This document shows positions 7,637 to 15,343 of a DNA stretch of 64,000 nucleotides, piece after piece. The stretch comes from Mycobacterium saskatchewanense. Lineage in GTDB: Bacteria > Actinomycetota > Actinomycetes > Mycobacteriales > Mycobacteriaceae. The notes under the pieces are model-generated. The model made no database searches and was not told the DNA's origin. It saw only the letters and a program-made list of their open reading frames with translations. The position numbers were made by a program, and so were the translations under genes. The number at the start of each line of letters is the position of its first letter. The first letter of the stretch is position 1. The DNA is taken from assembly GCF_010729105.1 (NCBI RefSeq), contig NZ_AP022573.1, positions 868,001 to 932,000 of the forward strand, read 5' to 3'.

Positions 7637-8821
7637 ATGACGTCGATAGCCGACACGGGCAGCCGGGTTGTTTCGCTGGCGCGCGGCATGCGCGACCTGG
7701 TGCGGGCCGAGGCCGCGGCCTCCGAACGGGAGCGCACGCTTACCGCGAGGATCGTCGACGAGATGTGGTCCTGCGGGCTGATGTCCGCGTTCAACCCCGC
7801 GCCCGCCGGCGGTGTCGAACCGTCGTTCGCCGAGATGATCGAAACCTGGATCGAAATGGCTTGGCAGGACGGCTCATTCGGCTGGATCGGCATTGCCAAC
7901 CTGCCGTCGTCGTTCGCCGCCGCGGCGTACCTGCCCGACGAGGGCTTCGCCGAGGTGTTCGCGGCGCACGACAACCGCGTCACCCTGGGCGGTCAGTTCT
8001 TTCCCAATGGGCAGGGCATCGCCGACGATGGCGGCTACCTGCTGAACGGGGCGTGGAACTTCGGCTCCGGCGTGGGCCACTCGCAATACGTCGCGGCCGG
8101 GTTCCTTCCGCTGGACGGCGGGGAGATGCGCTGGATCAGCGAGGGTGTCCCGGAGATGCGGGTGGCCGTCGTCCCGCGCGAGCAGATCAGCTTCAACGAC
8201 GGCTGGCATGTGCAGGGCCTCAAGGGAACCGGTTCGTACGACTACAGCGCGCAGGACGTGTTCGTGCCGGCCTGCCGCACGTTCGAACTGTTCGTCCGGC
8301 AGCCACACCGGGGCACCTCGCCGGCGACGCGTATGGGGCTGATGCCGGTGACGGCCGCCGGCCACGCGTCGTGGGCGCTGGGGGTGGCCCAGAGCATGCT
8401 CGACGACGTCCAGGAACTGGCGGCGACGAAGTTTCGGATGAGCGACATGGCATCGTTGGCCAGCCGGCCCACTTTCCAGAAGGGGCTGGCCCACCACCGG
8501 GCGGCGTGGCGCGCGGCCCGCCTGCTGGTGCTCGACGCGTTCACCTCGGCGGAGGACGCCGTCGGCGCGGGCCAGGAGCTGACCCCGGCACTGCGGGCCG
8601 ACATGCGGGTCGCGGCCGTCTACGCCACCGACACGGCGCGGGCCTGCGCCGAGTGGGCCCATCTCGTCGCGGGCACGAGCTCCATTCGCGAGGGCACCCG
8701 CCTCGAGCGGGCCTTCCGGGACATCTACACCGGGACGCAGCACGCCTTCATCAGCGAGAAGGTCGCCATCGACGCCGCGCAGGTATGGCTGGGCATCGTC
8801 GAGGACCAGCCGGGGCTATAG
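7637..8821 (+). CDS. Acyl-CoA dehydrogenase-fold flavin oxygenase (HsaA-like)
   Basis: 394 residues. The layout matches acyl-CoA dehydrogenase-like group D flavin monooxygenases and oxygenase components: an N-terminal helical part, GSFGWIGIANLPSSFAAA, GGYLLNGAWNFGSGVGHSQYVAAG (middle beta domain), GTGSYDYSAQDVFVP, and a C-terminal helical bundle with HLVAGTSSIREGTRLERAFRDIYTGTQHAF. The catalytic Glu of true acyl-CoA dehydrogenases is not evident, so hydroxylation or a related flavin reaction is more likely. A flavin reductase partner is not adjacent. Its last 6 bp overlap the convergent PE-like gene. Confidence 0.8.
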   Translation: MTSIADTGSRVVSLARGMRDLVRAEAAASERERTLTARIVDEMWSCGLMSAFNPAPAGGVEPSFAEMIETWIEMAWQDGSFGWIGIANLPSSFAAAAYLPDEGFAEVFAAHDNRVTLGGQFFPNGQGIADDGGYLLNGAWNFGSGVGHSQYVAAGFLPLDGGEMRWISEGVPEMRVAVVPREQISFNDGWHVQGLKGTGSYDYSAQDVFVPACRTFELFVRQPHRGTSPATRMGLMPVTAAGHASWALGVAQSMLDDVQELAATKFRMSDMASLASRPTFQKGLAHHRAAWRAARLLVLDAFTSAEDAVGAGQELTPALRADMRVAAVYATDTARACAEWAHLVAGTSSIREGTRLERAFRDIYTGTQHAFISEKVAIDAAQVWLGIVEDQPGL

Positions 8822-9457
8822 GAGCTGCTCGCCGGGATCCTCGTCGCCGCGGTGGTCCCCGCCGTCCCGGTCATCCGACGACGCGAGGGTCGGCGCGGCG
8901 GACGAGGCCGCCGGGCCGGCGGTGGCGCCACCCATCGATGCCACCTGGCCGATCGAGTTCAGCGGGGCGGCCCCGGCGCCCAGCACAGTGGACGCGGCGC
9001 TGGCCGCCGCCGGCACCGCCGTCGAGGGGTTGGTCGCCGTGACGCCTTCGACCAGATTCCCGAGCAGTGGCGTGCGGGCGGCCGCCGCGGCGAGGGCCTC
9101 CGCGGACGTGGGTCCGGCGGCGAGGTTTGCGCCCGCCCCGAACGCCTGGCTTGCGATTCGGGTGGCGCCCACCGTCAGCGATCCGGCTGCCTCCCCGTCG
9201 ACCTGTGCGTACATCTGCGCGATCTCCGTCACCACCGCTCCCGCGCGGGCGAGTTCCTGCTGGGCCGCGGCGTTGAATGCCAGCATCGCCTCGGCCTCCG
9301 CCGCGAACGCGGTCGCCGCCTGCATCGACACTTCTTCGGCCCCGGCCGGCGCTAACGCGGTCAATGACGGCATCGCCGCGGCGCCGGAACCAAGTGCGCG
9401 GGTGGCGATTTCGAGCAACTGGGCACCGATCGCGGCGGCGGCGGGATCAATCGACAT
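8816..9457 (-). CDS. PE-like secreted protein
   Basis: 213 residues from ATG 9457; GTG 9466 is an alternative. The N-terminal about 95 residues look like a PE domain: two Ala-rich helices, APAGAEEVSMQAATAFAAEAEAMLAF, ending in a YAQVD segment that fits the YxxxD/E type VII secretion signal. The tail is Ala/Gly/Thr-rich low complexity and ends in an Asp-rich segment. No PPE partner is adjacent, so its chaperone and partner are not clear. Export by an ESX system is expected from the motif. It converges on the preceding oxygenase gene with a 6-bp overlap. Confidence 0.7.
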   Translation of the reverse strand: MSIDPAAAAIGAQLLEIATRALGSGAAAMPSLTALAPAGAEEVSMQAATAFAAEAEAMLAFNAAAQQELARAGAVVTEIAQMYAQVDGEAAGSLTVGATRIASQAFGAGANLAAGPTSAEALAAAAARTPLLGNLVEGVTATNPSTAVPAAASAASTVLGAGAAPLNSIGQVASMGGATAGPAASSAAPTLASSDDRDGGDHRGDEDPGEQLL

Positions 9458-9569
9458 CGGTTCCACGTGAGACCGCTCCTATGACGCCAGTGACGCCTAG
9501 CCATTCCGGCCGCGTTGGCCAGTACGACGATCTTAAAGCCCCGCGGACCGGCTCAGGCGCACTTTCCGG

Positions 9570-9896
9570 CTAAGGGCGTGGGTGGTTGGGGACCGTCGCC
9601 GGAGCCGGACCCATCATGCCGCCGGGCATCATCGGGTGCACCATCCCTCCGCCCATCATGGGACAGGTACCCATCCGCCCGCCGGCACCCATCGGGCCTG
9701 GGCGCCCGTCGCCATAGCCGTCCGACGAGCCGCCCAGGAAGAAGCCGGCGAAGAAGACCACCGCGACGACGAACAGGGTGCCCGCGACGATGCCGACGGC
9801 CGCGGCCACCTGGAACAGCCCGCTCGGCCGCTCGTCGTACGGGGGTTGTTCGCTCACGATCGCCGGATCGGCGGCGCGTTCGTCTGGTTGCGTCAT
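9570..9896 (-). CDS. Small membrane protein with Met-rich tail
   Basis: 108 residues from ATG 9896 (MTQPDERAAD). A short acidic N-terminus precedes one membrane segment at about residues 32-56 (VAAAVGIVAGTLFVVAVVFFAGFF). The rest, presumably outside, is Gly/Met/Pro-rich, with repeated MMGGG, HPMMPGG and a single Cys (GTCPMM). Met/His-rich tails of this kind are seen in copper-handling proteins, so soft-metal binding is a reasonable but untested guess. It is not clearly in an operon. Confidence 0.65.
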   Translation of the reverse strand: MTQPDERAADPAIVSEQPPYDERPSGLFQVAAAVGIVAGTLFVVAVVFFAGFFLGGSSDGYGDGRPGPMGAGGRMGTCPMMGGGMVHPMMPGGMMGPAPATVPNHPRP

Positions 9897-10078
9897 GTGT
9901 CGAATGATGTCGCACCCGCGCCGCCGGGAGTAGGGACCATCGACCCTAATCGGTCGGTGCCGCGTACGGCGTTGCGGGGCAACGTATGCGGGGACCACAT
10001 AGGATCAGGCCGGGCAACGGTCGTCGGGTTTGCCGGACCACGCGGACGAACCGCCGGGCGCTGGCCTAACATCAGCGC

Positions 10079-10984
10079 ATGCGCGGCTCCAAGATCCTGA
10101 TCACCGGCCCGACCGGCCAGATCGCCACTCCCGTAGCAAATTCGCTTGCCCGCGACAACGAGGTATGGGGCATCGCGCGGTTCACCAACCCCGACGCGCG
10201 CGACGCTCTCGAGAAGGCCGGGGTGCGGTGCCAGACCGTCAACCTGGCGGCTGGCGAATTCGGAGACCTACCAACTGATTTCGACTACGTCCTGAATCTC
10301 GCGGTCGCGAAGAGCGGGCACTGGGACAAGGACCTCGCGGCCAACGCGGAGTCGGTCGGCGCGCTGATGGCGCACTGCCGCGGCGCCAAGGCGTTCCTGC
10401 ACTGTTCGTCGGCGGCGGTCTACGATCCGCCGGGCGACGAACCCCGCGCCGAGGGTGCCGCCCTGGGGGACAACCACAAGCCCCTGTTCCCCACGTATTC
10501 CATCTCGAAGATCGCGGGCGAGGTCGTCGCCCGCTCGACGGCCCGGGTGCTCGGTGTTCCCACCACGATCGCCCGGCTCAACGTCCCGTACGGGAACAAC
10601 GGGGGATGGCCGTTCTACCACATGGAGATGATGCTGGCCGGCATTCCGATCCCGGTCCCGCCCGGCGGGCCCGCCCGGTACAACCCCATCCACGAGGACG
10701 ACATCATCGCGACGATCCCGAAGCTGCTCGCCGCGGCGTCGGTCCCGGCGACCACCGTCAACTGGTGTGGCGAGCAGACCGTCAGCATCCAAGAGTGGTG
10801 CGGCTACCTCGGCTCACTCGTCGGCAAGGAACCGGTCTTCGAGGAGAGCGCGCAGGCGCTGCGCGGCAACCCGACCGATGCCACCCGGATGCGCGAACTC
10901 GTCGGCGAGACGATGGTCGACTGGCGCGACGGTCTTCGGCGCATGGCAGCCAAGTTCCACCCGGAACTCGTCACTGCGGGATGA
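10079..10984 (+). CDS. NAD-dependent epimerase/dehydratase family protein
   Basis: 301 residues from ATG 10079. Extended SDR with a GPTGQIA dinucleotide loop (residues 10-16, in place of GxxGxxG), LHCSSAAVYD, and the catalytic pair in PTYSISKIAGE (YxxxK). RLNVPYGNNGGWP and NPIHEDDI match the sugar-epimerase/atypical extended SDR layout. The substrate is unknown; the family acts on nucleotide sugars or related carbonyls. It converges on the TetR gene, and the stop codon is followed after 8 bp by a 53-bp repeat element. Confidence 0.88.
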   Translation: MRGSKILITGPTGQIATPVANSLARDNEVWGIARFTNPDARDALEKAGVRCQTVNLAAGEFGDLPTDFDYVLNLAVAKSGHWDKDLAANAESVGALMAHCRGAKAFLHCSSAAVYDPPGDEPRAEGAALGDNHKPLFPTYSISKIAGEVVARSTARVLGVPTTIARLNVPYGNNGGWPFYHMEMMLAGIPIPVPPGGPARYNPIHEDDIIATIPKLLAAASVPATTVNWCGEQTVSIQEWCGYLGSLVGKEPVFEESAQALRGNPTDATRMRELVGETMVDWRDGLRRMAAKFHPELVTAG

Positions 10985-10994
10985 CAACCCGCCA

Positions 10995-11047
10995 GACATA
11001 ACGCGGCGCGCGCCCCGTCGGCGTGTCGTCGACGCTGGTTATGTGTC
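10995..11047. repeat. 53-bp palindromic-ended element, copy A
   Basis: The element begins GACATAA and ends TTATGTGTC, with a core GTCGGCGTGTCGTCG. The same 53-bp length and ends recur at 13398-13450, 13527-13579, 13656-13708 (opposite orientation) and 28773-28825. This copy lies between convergent genes and reaches into the TetR gene, supplying its TAA stop codon at 11039-11041 on the minus strand. The terminal inverted repeats could form a hairpin. Confidence 0.75.
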
Positions 11048-11629
11048 GCGCGGACGGGGCTCGACGATGCGGGCTGCCGCCTCGACGGCGGCCGCGCGGC
11101 GCCGGGCGATGACGTCCGGGTCGGTGGTCGCGGCAGCGGGGTCCGGCCAGTGAGCCCAGGCCAACCCGATGGCGAACAGGAACACCAGCAGCTGTTGGGG
11201 CTCCCACGCGGGATCGACGTGGCCGTCCGCCTGCGCCTGCTCTACGGCCGCGATGGCCCGCTCGGGCGGGTGTTCGCCGTCGAACTCGGGCTTGTCCAGC
11301 GGAAAGCCTTCCAACTTCGCCCAGGTGATCATCCGCAAATGCTCGGGCCGGCTCTGGGCCAGGTCGAAGACCCCGCCGACGAACTCGGGGACGGCGTCCG
11401 GGTGTAGCTCGACGGCGCGGAAGAACTCGGCGCCGTCTGTGCTCACCACGTCGCGGAACAACGTCTCCTTGTCGCCGAAATGCGCATACAGCCTTTCCTT
11501 GCTGGCGTTCGCCGCCCGGGCGATGCGGTCGATGCGCGCGCCGGCCAGGCCGTACTGCGCGAACTCCGCCCGAGCGGCCGCCAGGATCTCGCCGCGCAGC
11601 TCGGTTCGGGTTCTCACGAGGAACATCAT
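11039..11629 (-). CDS. TetR/AcrR family transcriptional regulator
   Basis: 196 residues. The N-terminal HTH (about residues 11-57) is clear: ILAAARAEFAQYGLAGARIDRIARAANASKERLYAHFGDKETLF. The C-terminal ligand domain contains PEHLRMITWAKLEGFP and a Trp-rich helix (LAWAHWPDP). It is divergent from the methyltransferase-acyltransferase pair, and the 71-bp gap holds an ACGAAC-TG-GTTCGT palindrome, so it very probably represses that pair and itself. The end of the gene runs into the 53-bp repeat, which provides its stop codon. Confidence 0.92.
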   Translation of the reverse strand: MMFLVRTRTELRGEILAAARAEFAQYGLAGARIDRIARAANASKERLYAHFGDKETLFRDVVSTDGAEFFRAVELHPDAVPEFVGGVFDLAQSRPEHLRMITWAKLEGFPLDKPEFDGEHPPERAIAAVEQAQADGHVDPAWEPQQLLVFLFAIGLAWAHWPDPAAATTDPDVIARRRAAAVEAAARIVEPRPRDT

Positions 11630-11633
11630 AATC

Positions 11634-11651
11634 AGACGAACTGGTTCGTTT
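11634..11651. promoter_or_regulatory. Probable TetR operator
   Basis: ACGAAC (11636-11641) and GTTCGT (11644-11649) are a perfect 6-bp inverted repeat around TG. It sits 5 bp from the TetR start codon and about 50 bp before the divergent methyltransferase, the usual position for an autorepressing TetR operator. Confidence 0.65.
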
Positions 11652-11700
11652 GTTATCGTGGTGGCGACGACGAAGTTCGCGAGAAGAGGGAGGCGCCCCG

Positions 11701-12513
11701 ATGGCTGCCAACGATGTACTGGATCAGGCGATTGCCAACATGCCGAGGGGCGGCCCCGACGCGTCGTGGCTCGATCGGCGATTCGAGACGGATGCGCTGG
11801 AGTACCTCGACCGCGACGACGTGCCGGACGAGGTGAAGCAACGGGTCATCGGCATGCTCGATCGCCTGGGCGCCCTGACCAGCCAGCACGAAAAGCACGC
11901 GCGCACCGCGCTCGAGGTGGTCGCGGACGTCCCCAACCCGCGGATCCTGGAGCTCGGCGCCGGCCACGGCAAACTGTCGGCGCAGATCCTCGAGCAGCAT
12001 CCGACGGCGACCGTCACGGTCAGCGACGTGGACCCCACCTCGGTGGCCAACATCGCCGGCGGAGAGCTCGGCGACCACCCGCGGGCCCGCGCGCAGGTGA
12101 TCGATGCCACGGCGATCGACGCCGCGGACAACAGCTACGACCTGGTCGTGTTCGCGCTGGCCTTTCACCATCTACCGCCGGCCGTCGCCTGCCGCGCCAT
12201 CGCCGAGGCCACCCGGGTGGGCAAGCGATTCCTGGTCATCGACCTCAGACGGCAGAATCCGTTCGCCACCATGCTGTTTCCCGTGTTGGCGCTGCCGGTC
12301 AACCTGATCCTGCTGCCGTGGTCGTGGGTGTGGCCCGGCCTGCACGACGGGTTCATCAGCGCGTTGCGCGCCTACAGCCCGTCGGCGCTGGAAGCCCTTG
12401 CGCGCGCCGCCGATCCGGCAATGCGGGTCGAGGTGCTGCCCTCGAAGACGCGGTTCGGCCCGCCCTCGATCACCGTCGTGTTCTCCCGATCGGACGCGGC
12501 CGACCGTGGTTGA
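11701..12513 (+). CDS. Class I SAM-dependent methyltransferase
   Basis: 270 residues from ATG 11701; an upstream in-frame ATG at 11650 would overlap the operator. Motif I is ILELGAGHGKLS (residues 82-93), with TVTVSDVDPTS (acidic residue binding the ribose), VIDATAIDAADNSYDLVVFALAFHHLP and a hydrophobic segment near residues 198-218 (TMLFPVLALPVNLILLPWSWVW) suggesting membrane association. It is co-transcribed with the acyltransferase, whose possible GTG start overlaps its stop codon. A lipid substrate is a reasonable inference from that pairing. Confidence 0.88.
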   Translation: MAANDVLDQAIANMPRGGPDASWLDRRFETDALEYLDRDDVPDEVKQRVIGMLDRLGALTSQHEKHARTALEVVADVPNPRILELGAGHGKLSAQILEQHPTATVTVSDVDPTSVANIAGGELGDHPRARAQVIDATAIDAADNSYDLVVFALAFHHLPPAVACRAIAEATRVGKRFLVIDLRRQNPFATMLFPVLALPVNLILLPWSWVWPGLHDGFISALRAYSPSALEALARAADPAMRVEVLPSKTRFGPPSITVVFSRSDAADRG

Positions 12514-12517
12514 GAGC

Positions 12518-13360
12518 ATGGACCTGACCGCGATCATGCGGCCGAACGTCCGGGTTCGGACGCTGCGCCGGGCGCTCGACTCGGTGACCGGCTGGCTGCG
12601 ACCGGTCTCCGGCCTGTCCCGGCCCTATGTCGACGGCGTCGAAAACCTGCCGCGTGACGGCCGATTTCTGTTGGTGGGCAACCACACTCAGTTCGGCTCG
12701 GAGATCTTCCTGATCTCCGACGCGGTGCGTCGGGAAATCGGGACCCGGGTGCGCCCCCTGGCGGACCGCGGGTTCGGCCGGATGCGTGGACTTCCCGCCG
12801 ACCTGCTGGCGGCGTTCGGTGGCGTGGTGGGCGCACCGGAGACGGCCCGCGAACTCATGCGCCACGACCAGACCATCCTCGTGTTTCCCGGCGGCGGCCG
12901 AGAAATCCCCAAGTTCAAGGGCGAGGAGTACACCCTGCGCTGGCAGGGCCGCGCCGGGTTCGCGCGGCTCTCGGTGGAGAACGGCTACCCGATCGTGCCG
13001 GCGGGTCTCGTCGGCGGCGACGACGTCTACCGCAGCCTGACCACTCGGGACAGCGTCTACGGCCGGTTCAGCGAGGCACTGGGCCGCCGGCTGAACGGCC
13101 GCCCCGACATGGCGATGCCGCTGCTGCGGGGGATCGGCCCCACCTGGATTCCGCGGCCACAGCGCATGTACCTGCGGTTCGGCGCGCCCATCGACACGAC
13201 GACGCCGTTGGGGGTGAGCGGCGAGCGGTGGGTGGACATCGTCAAGGGGCGCACGCAACGGGCGCTGGAGCAGATCCTGGCTGACCTGCAACGGGTGCGC
13301 ACCACCGACCCGTTTCGGGAACTCAACCCGCTGGCGTGGAGCGGCGCCGTCGTCCCATAA
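12518..13360 (+). CDS. PlsC-like acyltransferase
   Basis: 280 residues from ATG 12518; GTG 12506 overlaps the upstream stop and is an alternative. Lysophospholipid-acyltransferase fold: LLVGNHTQFGSEIF provides the His block, though in a variant spacing (HTQFGSE rather than HX4D), then GGVVGAPE, ILVFPGGGREIPKFKGEEYTL (block III-like, with the FPGG motif) and GYPIVPAGLVG. It probably acylates a lipid or glycolipid at the membrane. Its pairing with a methyltransferase under TetR control suggests a small lipid-modification operon. Confidence 0.85.
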   Translation: MDLTAIMRPNVRVRTLRRALDSVTGWLRPVSGLSRPYVDGVENLPRDGRFLLVGNHTQFGSEIFLISDAVRREIGTRVRPLADRGFGRMRGLPADLLAAFGGVVGAPETARELMRHDQTILVFPGGGREIPKFKGEEYTLRWQGRAGFARLSVENGYPIVPAGLVGGDDVYRSLTTRDSVYGRFSEALGRRLNGRPDMAMPLLRGIGPTWIPRPQRMYLRFGAPIDTTTPLGVSGERWVDIVKGRTQRALEQILADLQRVRTTDPFRELNPLAWSGAVVP

Positions 13361-13375
13361 GCGCCTGGCGCGCCC

Positions 13376-13726
13376 ACGTGGCAACACCCCGCGCGTCGAC
13401 ACATAACCCGTTGCGACGACACGCCGACAGGGCTCGCAATGGTTTATGTCTGGCGCGCCGGGGGATTGCCTCCCAGGCCCGCCGGGAACCGGCCCAGCAC
13501 CCGCACGTGGCAACACCCCGCGCGTCGACACATAACCCGTTGCGACGACACGCCGACAGGGCTCGCAATAGTTTATGTCTGGCGCGCCGGGGGATTGCCT
13601 CGCAGGCCCGCCGGGAACCGGCCCAGCGCCCGCACGTGGCAACACCCCGCGCGTCGACACATAACCCCTTGCGACGACACGCCGACAGGGCTCGCAATAG
13701 TTTATGTCTGGCGCGCCGGGGGATTG
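13376..13726. repeat. Tandem repeat, 129-bp period, 2.7 copies, carrying three 53-bp elements
   Basis: Units start at 13376, 13505 and 13634, each beginning ACGTGGCAACACCCC, with only a few substitutions between copies. Each contains one 53-bp element (13398-13450, 13527-13579, 13656-13708) that is the reverse complement of the element at 10995-11047. The third copy breaks off near 13726. Open frames cross the array on both strands only because the period is divisible by three; I see no real gene. It fills the gap between the acyltransferase and the convergent frameshifted membrane gene. Confidence 0.9.
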
Positions 13727-13746
13727 CCCCGCAACGCGGACGGGGC

Positions 13747-14002
13747 TCAAGACCCCTTGCTGTAGCGGGTGAGGAATCCGACGGCGGCGACGCCGGCCGC
13801 GGCGCCGACGACTCCCCACAGCACGAGCTGGAAGACCATCGCCCCCATGAACCAACCGAACGCCATCCCGATGTAGAAGGACCCAGAACAGGCGGAAGGC
13901 GCTCCACAGGGCGACCAGGCCGGCGCTGATCCCGATGTACAGGCTGCGCTGACGGTCGACGCGGTTGATCTGCTCTTCGATGCCGGTGGGCACGAGCTTC
14001 AT
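13747..14002 (-). pseudogene. Frameshifted small two-segment membrane protein
   Basis: From ATG 14002 the frame reads MKLVPTGIEEQINRVDRQR, then a membrane segment (LYIGISAGLVALWSAFRLFW). At about 13876-13885 the frame is lost and becomes Arg-rich nonsense. In the next frame the protein continues as SFYIGMAFGWFMGAMVF, a second hydrophobic helix (LVLWGVVGAAAGVAAVGF) and LTRYSKGS with a stop at 13747-13749. Dropping one base (or adding two) around GGGTCCTTC restores about 85 residues. The cause is either a real frameshift or a sequencing error. Function is unknown. Confidence 0.7.
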
Positions 14003-14195
14003 TTGCTGATTTCCTTTCGTGTGGCGCCGCCCCGTTGGCGTCGTCGTTGCGGTAAGTACAGCCCGCGCCGGTGGCTACCAATCCCAACGTTGGCGCCGCG
14101 ACCCGCGGTGCTTGCGGCGCCGGGACGCAGGTGGGTCAATGCAAGGGGACTCCGCGACGTAGGCGCCGGCCGCACCCGAACCGAGGAAGGGAACG

Positions 14196-14798
14196 ATGTC
14201 GATGATCAATCCGATGAGGCTCGCCGGGCAGGTCGCCGAGTCGGTGCTGGCGGTGGGCGGCATCCGCGTCGGCCTCGAGGAGCCGAAGTTCAAGCGCCAC
14301 CCGCTCACGGACACCGTGGAGATTCGCCGCTACGGGGCGCGCATCGCCGCCGAGACGACGGTCGTCGACGACGAGAACGGTGCGCGGAATGTCGGGTTCC
14401 GCCGGCTGGCGGGGTACATTTTCGGCGGAAACCACGGCGCCCAGTCGATTTCGATGACGGCGCCCGTCGTTCAGTCCGCGCGCGCCGAGAACGGCTGGAC
14501 CATCAGGTTTTTCATGCCGGCGAAGTGGACAATGCAAACCCTCCCGATGCCCAACGACGACCAGGTCCGGCTGGTCCCCGTGCCGGCCCAGACGGTGGCC
14601 GTCCTCGGATTCAGCGGTGATTGGAGCCCCAAAGGGGTGGCGCGCCGCACCAATGAGCTGTTGAAGACATTGCGGGACAAGGGCATCGAGCCGGTCGGAG
14701 GGCCCGAAACCTGGTTCTACGATCCGCCCTGGACGCTGCCGATGCGCCGCCGCAACGAGATCGCGGTCCCCGTCGACCCGGCGTCCACGCCGACCTAG
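14196..14798 (+). CDS. SOUL heme-binding family protein
   Basis: 200 residues, preceded by a GAGGAAGGGA ribosome site. SOUL/HBP fold: VEIRRYGARIAAETTV, FRRLAGYIFGGNHGAQSISMTAPV, WTIRFFMPAKW, LPMPNDDQVRLVPVPAQTVAVLGFSGDWS, a late ETWFYDPPWTLPMRRRNEIAVPV, which are the usual conserved blocks. Family members bind heme or tetrapyrroles weakly; in bacteria the role is not settled. No signal peptide is visible. A two-base gap separates it from the DUF2905 gene, indicating one transcript. Confidence 0.9.
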   Translation: MSMINPMRLAGQVAESVLAVGGIRVGLEEPKFKRHPLTDTVEIRRYGARIAAETTVVDDENGARNVGFRRLAGYIFGGNHGAQSISMTAPVVQSARAENGWTIRFFMPAKWTMQTLPMPNDDQVRLVPVPAQTVAVLGFSGDWSPKGVARRTNELLKTLRDKGIEPVGGPETWFYDPPWTLPMRRRNEIAVPVDPASTPT

Positions 14799-14800
14799 CC

Positions 14801-15025
14801 ATGGATAGGAACATCGGCCCACTCGTTGTCGCGGCGGGGATACTCGTCGTGCTGTTCGGCATACTGCTGTGGGCGGGTGGCCTGTCGTGGTTCGGCCGCC
14901 TCCCGGGTGACATCCGGGTCGAGCGCGGCAACGTGCGCATCTACGTTCCCGTGGTCTCCATGCTCCTGGTGTCGGTGGCCGCGACCCTCGTGGGATCGGT
15001 CGTGCACTATCTTTTCCGACGGTGA
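14801..15025 (+). CDS. DUF2905 family small membrane protein
   Basis: 74 residues with two hydrophobic helices (about 7-25 and 49-70) separated by LSWFGRLPGDIRVERGNVRIYVP, the hallmark of DUF2905, where the central LPGDI segment is conserved. Function of the family is unknown. It starts two bases after the SOUL gene, so co-transcription is likely. Confidence 0.88.
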   Translation: MDRNIGPLVVAAGILVVLFGILLWAGGLSWFGRLPGDIRVERGNVRIYVPVVSMLLVSVAATLVGSVVHYLFRR

Positions 15026-15062
15026 CCCGGCAGGCGCGGTCGGCCCGGCACGGATCGGCTTG

Positions 15063-15340
15063 ATGGACGGGAAGGTCAACCAATAGGGGGACGCCGGCCA
15101 GCTGACCGGCGTCGCCGAAACGGCGCTGCTGACCCTGCGCGGAAGGGCCCACCAGGCCGCCCGACCCGATCCGATCATCGATGACCCGATGGCCATCAAG
15201 CTCGTCGAATCCATAGCGTTCGACTTCGAGAAATTCGGACGCAAAGGTCCCTGCGACCGCTGGCCGTCGACCGGTGCGCCATCAGCTACCTCACCGCGCA
15301 CTCCAGGGCGACGGGTGGTCGGCTGCTCGAATTCGGTTGA
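15063..15340 (+). pseudogene. Remnant of a TcmP/LCM-type methyltransferase
   Basis: From about 15099 the plus-strand frame reads GQLTGVAETALLTLRGRAHQ, PDPIIDDPMAIKLVESI and FDFEKFG, which is the N-terminal part of class I methyltransferases of the TcmP/leucine-carboxyl methyltransferase type. An in-frame TAG at 15084-15086 separates it from an upstream ATG (15063). After about 15243 the frame shifts and continues as LRPLAVDRCAISYLTAHS for a short stretch. The SAM-binding core is absent. The gene is a decayed fragment; the intact TcmP-like gene at 17148 is a different family member. Confidence 0.7.
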
Positions 15341-15343
15341 GCC

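Noticed and set aside
13398..13708. Integron attC-type sites for the 53-bp elements
   Set aside because: Ends are GACATAA/TTATGTC, not the RYYYAAC/GTTRRRY core sites, and no integrase or cassettes are present.
12470..14002. Long open frames on both strands through the tandem repeats
   Set aside because: The frames stay open because the 129-bp period is a multiple of three; the composition is Arg/Pro-rich and overlaps the real acyltransferase gene.
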